This document shows, in pieces, positions 17,583 to 26,871 of a stretch of DNA of 64,000 nucleotides (position 1 is its first letter; the number at the start of each line of letters is the position of its first letter). The position numbers were made by a program, and so were the translations under genes. The stretch lies in contig DAHUYF010000055.1 of NCBI GenBank assembly GCA_027315365.1, forward strand, positions 62,001 to 126,000, written 5' to 3'. The DNA comes from Rhodospirillales bacterium (GTDB lineage: Bacteria > Pseudomonadota > Alphaproteobacteria > ATCC43930 > CGMCC-115725). The notes under the pieces were generated by a model. The model made no database searches. It was not told the origin of the DNA and was given only the letters and a program-made list of their open reading frames with translations.

Positions 17583-17730
17583 GAGAGGTCCATCCCGTGC
17601 AACTGGCGGCTGCGGCCGGCAGCCGAGAATGGCATCGCGCAAGGAGCTTGTCTGCCGCCTTTGCGCACGCCTGGGGCGCGACGAGCGCATGACGCCGAGG
17701 CCTGGGCGGACGCGCCGCCACACCGGCCGG

Positions 17731-19416
17731 CTACGCTGCTCTGATGCCGTCGCGGAACTGCTCGAATTCCTGACGCAGCTCGCCGGAATCGCCAGCGACC
17801 GCCTCGGCGGCGCGCTGGACGTCGCCGACCACCTGACGGCTGTCGCGGACCGCCGACTTGACCGCGGCGATGTTGGCCGAAACCTCTTGGGTGCCGGCGG
17901 AGGCCTGCTGGATATTGCGCGCGATTTCCTGGGTCGCCGAGTTCTGCTCCTCGATGGCGGAGGCGATGCTCGTCGCAACCTCGTCGATTTCGGCGATGAT
18001 CCGCGCGACTTCTTCGATGGCGGTCACCGCGGCGCCGGTCGAGCCCTGGATCGACGAAATCTGCGCGGCAATGTCCTCCGTCGCCTTGGCCGTCTGCGTG
18101 GCAAGCCCCTTGACCTCGCTCGCGACCACGGCAAATCCCTTCCCTGCGTCGCCGGCCCGTGCCGCCTCGATGGTGGCGTTCAGCGCGAGCAGGTTGGTCT
18201 GCGAGGCGATGCCGTTGATCATCTCGACAATCTCGCCGATCTTCTGCGCGCCGCTCGACAGCGTCGAGACCACCTGCGAGGCGTTGCCGGCGCGCTCGAC
18301 GGCGCGGCGCGCCACTCCGGCCGAGTGATGCACCTGCCGGCCGATCTCGCTGACCGAGCTCGCCAGCTCCTCCGCCGCTGCGGCCACGGTCTGGACGTTG
18401 GCGGATGCCTCTTCCGAAGCGGAGGCGACGGCGACCCCGCGCTCATCGGCCTGCTGGGTTGCCGTCTTCAAGGTCGCCACGACGCCGCTCATGCCGTCCG
18501 CCGCCATCGCCAGCCGCGCGATCACCGCACTCACCTTCTCCTCATAGCCGCGCATCAACGCTTCCAGGCGCTGTGCGCGGGCCGCCCTGGCGGCATCCTC
18601 CGCCGCCTTCTCCCGGGTCAGGCGCTGCGCCTCGCGAGCATTGTCGCGGAAGACCACGACCGCTTTGGCCATCGCGCCGATCTCGTCGCGCCGGTCGGCA
18701 TCGTCGAGCTGCACATCGAGATCACCCTTGGCGAGGCGCCCCATCAGCGCCGTCATCACCTTGATCGGATGCGACATGAGCCGCGAGAAGAACAGGCCCG
18801 ATCCAAAAGAGAAGATGATCGCCAGCGCGGCCATGGCGACCGCCTGGATTTCGGCACGGCTCAGCATATGGGCGGCTTCCGCATCGATGCGTTCTCGCAC
18901 CGCCTGCGACCGCGCCACCAGCTCGTCCATGTCCTTCTTCACCGGGCCGAACTGCTGCTGCGCCTGATTCATGTCCATGGCGGCGATGAAGGCGTCGGTT
19001 TTGACGATCTCGGCGGTGTCTTTCGCCGCCTTGCCATAGGTGCCGAGCCCGCTGCTCACGCGTCTCACGAGATCGGCGTCGGCGAGCGCGTTGGCCTGAA
19101 GCGCCTCGGCGGCCTGCCGGGCCAATCCGATCGCCTGCAGCGCGTCGGCGCCGGCCGCCTCGACGATCTTGTCCTCGACGCCCTGCGATTTGAGGCTGAT
19201 CGCCCGGTAGAGGTCGGCGTGCGCGCTGGTCAGCCCGATCACCGCCGTGGCCGCCTCCTTCGTCATCGCCGCCGCGAGCTGCTTCCGCTCGTTCGCCTGC
19301 CGGACTCCGGAGAAGGCCGACACGAACAGCGCCAGCATGAGCAGCATGGCGATCGAGCCGATCACGGGCGAAGCCAGCGATTTGGCGGCGATCGAGGCGC
19401 TTTTCAGCAGACGCAT
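17731..19416 (-). CDS. Methyl-accepting chemotaxis protein
   Basis: 561 residues. TM1 lies at about 16-38, a periplasmic four-helix-bundle type region at 40-188, TM2 at about 190-212 ([14 protein letters not shown]), a HAMP domain to about 265, and then the long coiled signalling domain. The conserved tip [16 protein letters not shown] is present, so it should couple to CheA/CheW. No pentapeptide for CheR docking is seen at the C-terminus (ends R-D-G-I-R-A-A). It follows a secreted cache-domain gene on the same strand by 54 bases, suggesting joint expression. Confidence 0.93.
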   Translation of the reverse strand: MRLLKSASIAAKSLASPVIGSIAMLLMLALFVSAFSGVRQANERKQLAAAMTKEAATAVIGLTSAHADLYRAISLKSQGVEDKIVEAAGADALQAIGLARQAAEALQANALADADLVRRVSSGLGTYGKAAKDTAEIVKTDAFIAAMDMNQAQQQFGPVKKDMDELVARSQAVRERIDAEAAHMLSRAEIQAVAMAALAIIFSFGSGLFFSRLMSHPIKVMTALMGRLAKGDLDVQLDDADRRDEIGAMAKAVVVFRDNAREAQRLTREKAAEDAARAARAQRLEALMRGYEEKVSAVIARLAMAADGMSGVVATLKTATQQADERGVAVASASEEASANVQTVAAAAEELASSVSEIGRQVHHSAGVARRAVERAGNASQVVSTLSSGAQKIGEIVEMINGIASQTNLLALNATIEAARAGDAGKGFAVVASEVKGLATQTAKATEDIAAQISSIQGSTGAAVTAIEEVARIIAEIDEVATSIASAIEEQNSATQEIARNIQQASAGTQEVSANIAAVKSAVRDSRQVVGDVQRAAEAVAGDSGELRQEFEQFRDGIRAA

Positions 19417-19470
19417 CGTGGCCTGTCCAAGAGAGGAGCGGAAGGCGCGAGGCCTTCCACCGGTGGGTTC

Positions 19471-19917
19471 TCAGCCCGCATACGCGCCGACGCAGACGAC
19501 GTAATCGCCGACACGGACGACGTAGGTCTTCTTCGGCTCGACCTTCTTCGTCACCGGGTCCTGCCACTTGTAATCGACCCAGCCCTCCGTCTTGACGTCG
19601 TTCATCTCGCGGGTGAAGGGTTTGCCGTCCACATCCTTCAGATCGGCAAAGGAGCGGCCAATGAGGTTGGGCAGCGTGCCATGGGCCCGGACGGTGATGC
19701 TGTTGTCCTGGACGAAGACATAGAGATCACGGTCGTGCCAGGCGACATCCTTGTCGAAGGCCGGGAAGGCCTTCTCCGGCCCGACGTCCTTGAGGTAGGC
19801 GGCGGCCTTGAGCGCCATCGCCTTGGCCTCCTCTGGCGTGGCATGCTCGCTCGCCTGCGCAACCGGCGACAGCATGACGGCGAGACCGAGGACGAGAGAA
19901 AGGAAGAGCGACTTCAT
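19471..19917 (-). CDS. Secreted single cache-domain protein
   Basis: 148 residues with a signal peptide (M-K-S-L-F-L-S-L-V-L-G-L-A-V-M-L-S, cleavage after A-Q-A). The mature protein is a stand-alone cache domain: helical start A-x-x-Y-L-K-D-V-G-P-E-K-A-F, then D-R-D-L-Y-V-F-V, V-R-A-H-G-T-L-P-N-L-I-G, and a C-terminal strand set T-Y-V-V-R-V-G-D-Y-V-V-C-V-G-A-Y. Such domains bind small organic ligands, usually within chemoreceptors. Its position directly upstream of the chemoreceptor suggests it is a soluble periplasmic sensor that works with it. ATG 19917 follows a GGAG ribosome site. Confidence 0.85.
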   Translation of the reverse strand: MKSLFLSLVLGLAVMLSPVAQASEHATPEEAKAMALKAAAYLKDVGPEKAFPAFDKDVAWHDRDLYVFVQDNSITVRAHGTLPNLIGRSFADLKDVDGKPFTREMNDVKTEGWVDYKWQDPVTKKVEPKKTYVVRVGDYVVCVGAYAG

Positions 19918-19973
19918 GGGAGCGGCTCCAAGGTTCGGTTTCGCCTCCACGCTGGGGCGTGCGGCTTAAAAAC

Positions 19974-19992
19974 CGATTAATCAGGTTAATCG
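19974..19992 (-). terminator. Possible intrinsic terminator of the CopD-like gene, or operator for the cache gene
   Basis: A 7-bp inverted repeat (19974-19980 with 19986-19992, 5-nt loop) is followed on the minus strand by GTTTTT. Read after the CopD-like gene this looks like a weak, AT-rich Rho-independent terminator; it also lies 57 bases upstream of the cache gene start and could be an operator. The rest of 19918-20083 shows nothing coding. Confidence 0.45.
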
Positions 19993-20083
19993 AATGCCCG
20001 TGAGCCGTCGTATGTACCGACCTTCCCTCTCAGACTTCTCTTACAACAGGCAAATATCCGGACCATGCCCCGGCAGCGCCGAT

Positions 20084-20551
20084 CTACCCCCAATAGCGCC
20101 CGGTGGCGCCGATGACGACGACGATCAGGCCGAGCACGAGGTTGTAGCCCACGATGCGACGGATGCGGTCGAGCTGCGGCGCCGCGGCGGCGAGATCGCC
20201 GGCGTCGACGGCACGGCGGAAGCGCGCCCAGGGCGCGAAATAGAGATGCGCGAAGAGCAGCATCATGACGATGCCGATACCCTGCATGAGGTCGATGTGC
20301 AGCCCAATATGGGCGAAGCCGCCGAGCGCCGAGATCATGCCGTAGCCGCTCAGCAGCAGCACCGCGATGAGCGCCCAGACCAGAGGAAAGAAGCGCTGGA
20401 AGACGCGGCGCCAGAGCGGCAGGCGCTGCGCCGCGTCGAGCTTGCCCGCGGCCGGGCGCAGCATCTGATGGGCGAAGAACATGCCGCCCACCCAGATCAC
20501 CGCGGCGAGGATGTGGACGAAGAGCCCGACGATCATCGCGATCGAGTTCAC
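20084..20551 (-). CDS. CopD-like four-helix membrane protein
   Basis: 155 residues with four predicted transmembrane helices. The first helix V-G-L-F-V-H-I-L-A-A-V-I-W-V-G-G-M-F-F-A-H has the H-x-x-A-x-x-x-W-x-G-G-M-x-F pattern of the CopD/YebZ family, and a conserved His occurs in each of the later helices (I-G-L-H-I-D-L-M-Q, L-F-A-H-L-Y-F). Members of this superfamily bind copper or haem in the membrane. The GTG start at 20551 overlaps the TGA of the binding-protein gene (GTGA), so translation is coupled although the functional link is unclear. An ATG at 20536 is the alternative start. Confidence 0.75.
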   Translation of the reverse strand: MNSIAMIVGLFVHILAAVIWVGGMFFAHQMLRPAAGKLDAAQRLPLWRRVFQRFFPLVWALIAVLLLSGYGMISALGGFAHIGLHIDLMQGIGIVMMLLFAHLYFAPWARFRRAVDAGDLAAAAPQLDRIRRIVGYNLVLGLIVVVIGATGRYWG

Positions 20552-21762
20552 TGGTGCGCCCCCGTCTGCTGCACCAACGGACAGCCGCCCTGATCCAGCG
20601 GACGATAGGCCCGGTCGCCGGGCACGGTCTCGACGATCCTGGCGTAGTCCCACGGCCCCTTCGACTCCTCCGGCGTCTTGACTTCGAGCAGGTACATGTC
20701 GCGCACCACCCGGCCGTCGACGCGCAGCCGGCCGTCATGCGTCATGACATCGTTGATCGGTGTCGCGCGCATCTGGGCCATCACCTTGAGCGGCTCCTTG
20801 CTGCCCAGCGCCTTCACCGCCTCCAGATAGTGGTGCGTGGCGCTGTAGACGCCGGCCTGGACCATGGTCGGCATGTGGTGAACGCGCTCGAAGAAGCGCT
20901 TGGAAAAGGCGCGCGTCGCCGCGTCCCGATCCCAATAGAAGGCCGAGGTGAAGTGCAGTCCCTGCGCGGTCTTGAGCCCGAGGCTGTGCACGTCGGTGAT
21001 GAACATCAGCAGGGCGGCAAATCTCTGCCCGCCGGCGGTGATGCCGAACTCGGCGCCCTGCTTGATCGAGTTGATGGTGTCGCCGCCGGCATTGGCAAGC
21101 CCGATGATTTTCGCCTTGGAGCCCTGCGCCTGCAACAGGAAGGAGGAGAAATCGGCGGTGTTGATCGGCGCGTAGACGGCGCCCAGCACCTTGCCGCCAG
21201 CCTGCTCGATCACCGCCGCGGTGTCGCGCTCCAGCGCATGGCCGAAGGCGTAGTCGGCGCCGAGAAAGAACCAGGTGGTACCGCCGGATTTGACGATGGC
21301 GGACCCGGTAACATGGGCGAGTGCGTAGGTATCGTAGGTCCAATGCGCGGCATAGGGCGAGCATTTCGCCCCGGTGATGTCGGAGCTCGCCGGGCCCGAG
21401 AACAGCACCAGCTTGCGTTTCTCGCGCGACACCTCCTCGACTGCGAGCGCGACCGCCGACGAGCCGCCATCGGTGACCATGTCGACGCCCTCGGCGTCGT
21501 ACCATTGCCGCACGATGGCCGAAGCGATGTCCGGCTTGTTCTGGTGGTCGCCGTTGATTACCTCCACCGGCTGGCCGAGCACCGGGCCGAAATCCTCCAC
21601 CGCCATGCGCGCCGCCGCGACGGAACCCGGGCCGGTGATGTCGGCATAGAGCGAGGACATATCGCTGAGCACGCCGATCTTGACCGGCGCCTCTCCGGCC
21701 ATGGCGACGCCGGCGGCCATGGCAAACAGCAGACTCCAAGCGGCAAACAGTCCCGGACGCAT
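20548..21762 (-). CDS. ABC transporter substrate-binding protein, branched-chain amino acid type
   Basis: 404 residues. A signal peptide (M-R-P-G-L-F-A-A-W-S-L-L-F-A-M-A, cleavage near A-M-A) precedes a Peripla_BP_6 fold: V-K-I-G-V-L-S-D-M-S-S-L-Y-A-D-I-T-G-P-G-S, A-V-E-D-F, D-H-Q-N-K-P-D-I-A, T-D-G-G-S-S-A-V-A and F-L-G-A-D-Y-A-F-G. These proteins bind amino acids, amides or aromatic acids. No permease or ATPase genes are adjacent, so it is either an orphan binding protein for a system elsewhere or a sensor. A strong GGGAGGGAA ribosome site supports ATG 21762. The downstream CopD-like gene overlaps it. Confidence 0.9.
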   Translation of the reverse strand: MRPGLFAAWSLLFAMAAGVAMAGEAPVKIGVLSDMSSLYADITGPGSVAAARMAVEDFGPVLGQPVEVINGDHQNKPDIASAIVRQWYDAEGVDMVTDGGSSAVALAVEEVSREKRKLVLFSGPASSDITGAKCSPYAAHWTYDTYALAHVTGSAIVKSGGTTWFFLGADYAFGHALERDTAAVIEQAGGKVLGAVYAPINTADFSSFLLQAQGSKAKIIGLANAGGDTINSIKQGAEFGITAGGQRFAALLMFITDVHSLGLKTAQGLHFTSAFYWDRDAATRAFSKRFFERVHHMPTMVQAGVYSATHHYLEAVKALGSKEPLKVMAQMRATPINDVMTHDGRLRVDGRVVRDMYLLEVKTPEESKGPWDYARIVETVPGDRAYRPLDQGGCPLVQQTGAHQ

Positions 21763-21888
21763 GTCTTCCCTCCCCTGGGCCCGACGGCGGCTCGGATCGC
21801 CGCTCTCGCTGCGCGGCAGCGAAGCTAGGCCATCGGCCCGGACGGCACAACTGCGTCCGAATATCAACCTAGGGAGGTCAGCCGGCCG

Positions 21889-22224
21889 TCAGCGATCGTC
21901 CGACAACAACGGGCCGAGCTGCGCCAGCAAGCCCTGGCGCAGCTCTTCCGGCTGCGCCTCGATCGCATCGTGCAGCAGCCTGAGACGCCGGCGCAGCGCA
22001 TAGACCTGGTCGAGCAGGCGCAGCACCACCGGCATCGCCTCCTCATCGATCGCGAGATCGTAGCGCAGCTCGTGGATCAGCTGCACCCGCGCCACATCGA
22101 CCTCGTGGAAGACGTAGCCCGCGGCGCCGCTTTCCGGCAGCACCCAGCGCTCGGCGATCCAGCGCCGCAGTTCCTCGTCCCCGACATCGCCGACCAGGCG
22201 GATCACCGCATCGAAGCTCATCAT
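21889..22224 (-). CDS. cbpM: Chaperone modulator CbpM-like protein
   Basis: 111 residues with a MerR-like helical layout: [20 protein letters not shown], then [24 protein letters not shown] and a C-terminal coiled region L-R-R-R-L-R-L-L-H. This matches CbpM, which binds the J-domain of CbpA and blocks its co-chaperone action. The ATGATG start overlaps the stop of the cbpA gene just upstream, so both are made together. Confidence 0.85.
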   Translation of the reverse strand: MMSFDAVIRLVGDVGDEELRRWIAERWVLPESGAAGYVFHEVDVARVQLIHELRYDLAIDEEAMPVVLRLLDQVYALRRRLRLLHDAIEAQPEELRQGLLAQLGPLLSDDR

Positions 22225-23159
22225 GGCGTCATCCCCCGGCGCGGGTCATAGGGGTGCTTCTGCGCCCAATCGCGCACCAGACGCGAGAGATCGGCGTCGC
22301 CGCCTTCGGGCAGCACCACCTTGAGATGGACATACTGGTCGCCGCGCGCGCCCCCCGGACGCGCCACGCCCCTTCCCTTGAGGCGCAGCACCTGGCCGGT
22401 ATTGGCATTGGCCGGGATGGTCATGCTGACGGTGCCGGACGCGGTCGGCACCGTCACCTTGCCGCCCAGCACCGCCTCGCCGAGCGTTACCGGCAGGTCG
22501 AGATGGATGTCGTCGCCCTCGCGGCGGAAGAAGGCATGCGGCGCAACATGGATTTCGATCAGCGCATCGCCCGGCGGTCCGCCATTGAGGCCGGGCGCAC
22601 CCTGCCCCTGGAGGCGCAGGATCTGCCCGTCGCGCACCCCGGCCGGGATCGTCACCTCGAGGCTGCGGTCGGGCGCCAGCGACAGGCGCTGGCGAGCGCC
22701 GTTGACCGCGGTGAGGAAGTCGACGGTCAGCGCGAAGGGCAGATCGGCGCCGCGCATCCGCATCGTGCCGCCGCCCCGTCCGCCGTGCCCACCCTGGCGG
22801 AAAAACCCGAAGAGGTCGTCGATATCCTCCGGCGCCATGCCTTCGGCCGAATGGTACTCGTAGCGCTCGCCGGGTGCGCCCTCGGCGAAGCCGCGATAGC
22901 GCGAATAGGCATGCTCCGGCCGCTCTGCGCCGCTGGCATCGATCTCGCCGCGATCGAAGCGCGCACGCTTGTCCTTGTCGGACAGCAGGTCATAGGCCGC
23001 GGCGATGTCCTTGAACCGCGCTTCCGCCGCCTTGTTGCCGGGGTTGAGGTCGGGATGGTGCTGCTTGGCGAGCTTGCGGTAGGCGGTGCGGAGCTCGTCC
23101 TCGCTCGCCTCCTTCTTGACGCCCAGCACTTCGTAGGGATCGCGCGCAGCCATGGCCAT
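22221..23159 (-). CDS. cbpA: J-domain co-chaperone CbpA/DnaJ-like
   Basis: 312 residues, class B J-protein. The J-domain covers about 8-72 with H-P-D at 35-37; a Gly/Arg-rich linker follows, and two DnaJ C-terminal beta domains (about 135-305) carry [14 protein letters not shown] and L-K-G-R-G-V. No zinc-finger cysteines are present. It stimulates DnaK ATPase activity and, in E. coli, also binds curved DNA. Coupled with CbpM downstream. The first two in-frame Met codons (23159, 23153) are both possible starts. Confidence 0.92.
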   Translation of the reverse strand: MAMAARDPYEVLGVKKEASEDELRTAYRKLAKQHHPDLNPGNKAAEARFKDIAAAYDLLSDKDKRARFDRGEIDASGAERPEHAYSRYRGFAEGAPGERYEYHSAEGMAPEDIDDLFGFFRQGGHGGRGGGTMRMRGADLPFALTVDFLTAVNGARQRLSLAPDRSLEVTIPAGVRDGQILRLQGQGAPGLNGGPPGDALIEIHVAPHAFFRREGDDIHLDLPVTLGEAVLGGKVTVPTASGTVSMTIPANANTGQVLRLKGRGVARPGGARGDQYVHLKVVLPEGGDADLSRLVRDWAQKHPYDPRRGMTP

Positions 23160-23354
23160 GCCGAGATCGTGGTGTCCGCCATATAGAGGTGCCGCCGCAA
23201 TCTGCCAAGCCGGGGCAGTGCCGACGGATCAAAGCTCAGGCAGGAAACATCGCCCCCGAAATGACCACCTCGCCGGGCGTCTGCCCAATCGATGGGCAGC
23301 ACTGCCGCGAAGGGAAAAGCGCCGGTCTCCCGGCCGCGGCGCCGGCGCGGGCGC

Positions 23355-23552
23355 TCAGCCGGTCAGCGTCGCCTTCTCCACCGCGCGTACATGCTCCGCC
23401 TGGCAGGGCAGCGCCATGATCCCGGCGCATTCCGGCTGGAACAGCAGCCGCGCCTCGCCCGTGGCACGATCCTCCGTCGTCACCAGCCGGCCCTCCAGCC
23501 CGCGGAAGACCGCCTCCGGGCCGACGTAAACCACCCGCGTTGCAGCAGACAT
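23355..23552 (-). CDS. Small hypothetical protein, 65 residues
   Basis: Frame with coding-like third-base GC, beginning M-S-A-A-T-R-V-V-Y-V-G-P and continuing G-L-E-G-R-L-V, two Cys near the middle and an amphipathic C-terminus. The pattern V-Y-V-G-P, G-L-E-G, F-x-P-E recalls small SH3-like beta proteins found as uncharacterised genes in proteobacteria. No good ribosome site is visible before the ATG, so it may be spurious. 23160-23354 upstream of cbpA shows no feature. Confidence 0.45.
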   Translation of the reverse strand: MSAATRVVYVGPEAVFRGLEGRLVTTEDRATGEARLLFQPECAGIMALPCQAEHVRAVEKATLTG

Positions 23553-23740
23553 GAAGGCCGCCCCGACCTTTGTTGCGCCGCAGCAAATCTAGGCCGAAAG
23601 CCGCCGCCGGCGCAAGCGCCCAGGAGACGAAGAGAACCGGCGCGATGCCTGGCGATTGACGGTTTGCTAGTGTTGCAGCTTCGATGCCTGCGTCCCGATC
23701 AGGCGCCGAAACCGCAACACATCGCTTTATGATGTCTGCC

Positions 23741-23789
23741 AGTGTTCCCGCTCCGACGCTTGGTTCCCAAGCGTCGGAGCGGGAACACT
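23741..23789. repeat. Perfect 23-bp inverted repeat with 3-nt loop
   Basis: Arms 23741-23763 and 23767-23789 are exact reverse complements with TTC between. The right arm contains the TAG stop codon of the response regulator on the minus strand (23788-23790). No T-run follows on either strand, so it is not a standard intrinsic terminator; it may be an extragenic palindrome, an RNA stabiliser or a Rho-independent stop acting without a U tract. Elsewhere 23553-23740 shows nothing. Confidence 0.85.
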
Positions 23790-24225
23790 AACCGTCGGGG
23801 CGGACGCCCTCCACACGGCTGCCGCTGCGCAGCGAGGCGTGGACGAGCTGCACCAGCTCGCTCAACTCGAAGGGCTTGGCGAGGTAGTGGGCCGGATTCA
23901 TGCCGTGCTCGGCCGCCCATTCGGGATCGCCGCTCATGAGGATGAGCGCGATGCCGAGCTCGCGAGCGGTCTCCGCCAGCCGCAGCCCGGTCTCGCCGGG
24001 GATGCGCGCATCGGTGATGACGAGGTCGATGGCGTGCCGCACCAGCACGTCGCGGGCGACCGAGACGCGGCGCGCCTTGCTGACGCGAAAATTCGCGGCG
24101 GCGAGTGCGCGCTCGATCACCTCGAGGATCGCGGGATCGTCGTCGACCACCAGGACATGCTTCGGTGTCACCGCACTGCAATCCAACTGCTGCTGCGTAC
24201 TTGCTGCCGGCAACGCAAAGGCCAT
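23788..24225 (-). CDS. Single-domain response regulator (CheY-like)
   Basis: 145 residues. The receiver domain has the acidic triad D28-D30, the phosphoacceptor D72 in V-I-T-D-A-R-I-P-G-E, the switch S98 in L-M-S-G-D-P and K117 in A-K-P-F. There is no output domain. The N-terminal 20 residues are extra, and a GTG near residue 19 would give a more typical start. No histidine kinase is adjacent, so its partner is unknown. The gene ends inside a perfect hairpin. It runs divergently from the ATP-grasp cluster; 24226-24460 has no gene. Confidence 0.88.
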   Translation of the reverse strand: MAFALPAASTQQQLDCSAVTPKHVLVVDDDPAILEVIERALAAANFRVSKARRVSVARDVLVRHAIDLVITDARIPGETGLRLAETARELGIALILMSGDPEWAAEHGMNPAHYLAKPFELSELVQLVHASLRSGSRVEGVRPDG

Positions 24226-24460
24226 GCCAGTGCCCGAGTTTGCTGCAACGAGGGCGTTTGTACCGCCGCGCGCCCGGAGGCTGCCTGTTGTTTAATCAAC
24301 AGCTCGGCCCCATCCTGCGCCAGCGGCGGCGTCCGGCGCTCCCGCGCAGGTGGAAAAGCCAAGTGCAGCAAGCGTTTCCGGCCGCGATCTGGCGATTGGC
24401 CCGGGCTTTGCAGCCGCATCGCCAGGAGCGGCAGCAAGACAGCGAGGAGCGGAAGCAATC

Positions 24461-25903
24461 GTGACCTTGCCGGTGATCGAGACGATCGGCGCAGCACTCC
24501 CGTTCGACGAAATGGGCGAGCCGGAGAACTGCCGCGCGCAGTATCAGCTCATCCAGCGCTGGATGGCGGAAATGCCGCCGGAGTTGCTGGGGCTGAAGCG
24601 GCGCGAGGCCGAGCTGCTCTTCCGCCGCATCGGCATCACCTTCGCGGTCTATTCCGAGGGCGGCGATCCCGAGCGGCTGATTCCCTTCGACATCATCCCG
24701 CGCGTGCTCGACGCCGCGGAATGGGAGCTGGTGTCGCGCGGGCTGCGTCAACGCGTGCGCGCGCTCAATGAATTCCTGCGCGACGTCTATCACGGACGCC
24801 AGATCCTGCGCGCCGGCCTGATCCCGCCGGAGCTGGTGCTGCACAATGCCGGCTTCCGCCCGGAGATGCAGGATTTCGAGCCGGCGCAAGGCGTCTACAC
24901 CCATGTCGCCGGCATCGATCTGGTGCGGCTGGGCCCGCGCGACTTCACTGTGCTCGAGGACAATTGCCGCACCCCCTCCGGGGTCTCCTACATGCTGGAG
25001 AACCGCGAGGCGATGATGCGGCTCTTCCCGGACCTGTTCGCCCGCCACCGCATCGCGTCGGTCTCGCACTATCCCGAGGACCTGCTGGAGACGCTGCAAT
25101 CGGTGGCGCCGCCGAACTGCGCCGGCGAGCCGCGCGTGGCGCTGCTCACGCCCGGTGCTTACAACAGCGCCTATTACGAGCACTCCTTTCTCGCCGACGA
25201 GATGGGCATCGAGATCGTCGAGGGGGTCGACCTGTTCGTCGACGACAACATCGTCTATATGCGCACCACCGAGGGACCGAAGCGCGTCGACGTGATCTAT
25301 CGCCGCATCGACGACGATTTCATCGACCCCCTCACCTTCCGTCCGGACTCGCTGCTCGGCACGCCGGGTCTGTTCAACGCCTATCGCTCCGGCAATGTGA
25401 CGCTGGCCAACGGCATCGGCGCCGGCATCGCCGACGACAAGGCGATCTATCGCCACGTGCCGGCAATGATCCGCTTCTACCTCGGCGAAGAACCGATCCT
25501 GCACAACGTCCGCACCTACAGCTGCGGCGACCGCGAGGACCTCGCTTATGTGCTCGAGCACCTCGCCGAGCTCGTGGTCAAGGAGACGCACGGTTCCGGC
25601 GGCTACGGCATGCTGATCGGCCCGCAGGCGACGCGCGAACAGCTCGCCGCCTTTGCCGACAAGCTGCGAGCATCGCCCGGGGACTACATCGCGCAGCCGA
25701 CGCTTGCGCTCTCCACCTGTCCGACCTTCGTCGAGTCCGGCATCGCGCCGCGCCACGTCGACCTGCGGCCCTTCGTGCTGGTGGGCAAGGAGATCCGCGT
25801 CGTGCCCGGCGGGTTGACGCGCGTCGCGCTGCGCGACGGCTCGCTGGTGGTCAATTCGAGCCAGGGCGGCGGCACCAAAGACACCTGGGTCTTGGAAGGA
25901 TAG
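24461..25903 (+). CDS. Circularly permuted ATP-grasp protein (former DUF404/DUF407)
   Basis: 480 residues from the GTG at 24461, the usual family length; the frame opens further upstream but adds a low-complexity leader. The conserved order is R-R-E-A-E-L-L-F-R-R-I-G-I-T-F, I-P-F-D-I-I-P-R, L-N-x-F-L-x-D-V-Y-H, E-D-N-C-R-T-P-S-G-V-S-Y-M-L-E-N-R, V-V-K-E-T-H-G-S-G-G-Y-G-M and a terminal N-S-S-Q-G-G-G-T-K-D-T-W-V-L. This is CP_ATPgrasp_2, predicted to make amide or peptide bonds using ATP. It heads a four-gene set with alpha-E, transglutaminase and Anbu genes, a known association. Confidence 0.92.
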   Translation: MTLPVIETIGAALPFDEMGEPENCRAQYQLIQRWMAEMPPELLGLKRREAELLFRRIGITFAVYSEGGDPERLIPFDIIPRVLDAAEWELVSRGLRQRVRALNEFLRDVYHGRQILRAGLIPPELVLHNAGFRPEMQDFEPAQGVYTHVAGIDLVRLGPRDFTVLEDNCRTPSGVSYMLENREAMMRLFPDLFARHRIASVSHYPEDLLETLQSVAPPNCAGEPRVALLTPGAYNSAYYEHSFLADEMGIEIVEGVDLFVDDNIVYMRTTEGPKRVDVIYRRIDDDFIDPLTFRPDSLLGTPGLFNAYRSGNVTLANGIGAGIADDKAIYRHVPAMIRFYLGEEPILHNVRTYSCGDREDLAYVLEHLAELVVKETHGSGGYGMLIGPQATREQLAAFADKLRASPGDYIAQPTLALSTCPTFVESGIAPRHVDLRPFVLVGKEIRVVPGGLTRVALRDGSLVVNSSQGGGTKDTWVLEG

Positions 25904-25916
25904 AAGGGGCCTGACC

Positions 25917-26861
25917 ATGCTGAGCCGCACGGCCGACGGCCTCTACTGGCTCGCGCGGCACATGGAGCGGGCCGAGAACGTCGCCCGCATCGTCATGGTC
26001 GGACACCGCATGTCGAGCATGGCGCGCTCGCTCGACAACCCCGGCAATGAATGGCATTCGACGCTGCTGGCCGCCGGCTGCGAACCAGGCTTCTTCGCCA
26101 AGCACGGCGAAGCGACGGCGCCGCTGGTCATCGATTATCTCGTGCGCGATCCCGACAACCCCTCGAGCATCTTCTCCTGCCTCGAGACGGCACGGCGCAA
26201 TGCGCGCGCGGTGCGCACGGCGCTCACCGTCGACATGTGGGATGCTCTGAATGAGACTTGGTACCAGGCGCGCAGCAGCGCCCGCTTCGTTGCGCCGTCG
26301 GCCAATCTGCCGGAGCTGCTGGAATGGGTGAAGGAGCGCTCGCTGCTGTTCAACGGTGCCTATTCCAACACCATGCTGCGCAACGACGCCTATTATTTCA
26401 CCCGCCTCGGCACCTTCATCGAGCGTGCCGACAACACCGCCCGCATCCTCGACGTCAAATATCACGTGCTGATGCCGCGGCACGAGGCGGTGGGCGGCGC
26501 GCTCGACTATTATCACTGGCAGGCGATCCTGCGCTCGGTCTCGGCGCTGCGCAGCTACCACTGGGTCTATCAGGACCGGTTGAAGCCCTGGCAGGTGGCG
26601 GAATTCCTGATCCTGCGCCCGGAGATGCCGCGCTCCCTGCTGAGCTGCTACGATCAGATCATCCGCACCCTGGAGCAGTTGGCCGAGGCCTATGGCGGCA
26701 AGCGCGGCGAATGCCACCGCATCGCCGGCGAGCTGCATGCCCGGCTGCGCTTCGGACGCATCCGAGACATCTTCCAGTCCGGCCTGCACGAATTCCTCAC
26801 CGATTTCGTCGATCGCTCGGTGACGCTGGGCGATGCGATCAGCACGCTTTATCTGATGTAG
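25917..26861 (+). CDS. Alpha-E domain protein (former DUF403)
   Basis: 314 residues, all-helical. It starts M-L-S-R-T-A-D-G-L-Y-W-L-A-R-H-M-E-R-A-E and contains E-R-A-D-N-T-A-R-I-L-D-V-K-Y, Y-H-W-Q-A-I-L-R-S-V-S-A-L, and L-S-C-Y-D-Q-I, the repeated E-R-A-x-N motif being the hallmark of the alpha-E fold. The family always travels with circularly permuted ATP-grasp and transglutaminase genes and is believed to join a peptide-ligase complex, but no reaction has been assigned. It lies 13 bases after the ATP-grasp gene. Confidence 0.93.
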   Translation: MLSRTADGLYWLARHMERAENVARIVMVGHRMSSMARSLDNPGNEWHSTLLAAGCEPGFFAKHGEATAPLVIDYLVRDPDNPSSIFSCLETARRNARAVRTALTVDMWDALNETWYQARSSARFVAPSANLPELLEWVKERSLLFNGAYSNTMLRNDAYYFTRLGTFIERADNTARILDVKYHVLMPRHEAVGGALDYYHWQAILRSVSALRSYHWVYQDRLKPWQVAEFLILRPEMPRSLLSCYDQIIRTLEQLAEAYGGKRGECHRIAGELHARLRFGRIRDIFQSGLHEFLTDFVDRSVTLGDAISTLYLM

Positions 26862-26871
26862 CCGAGACGCG

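Noticed and set aside
23741-23789. Intrinsic terminator for the response regulator
   Set aside because: Stem is perfect but no T-run follows on the minus strand, so it is reported as a palindromic repeat of uncertain role.
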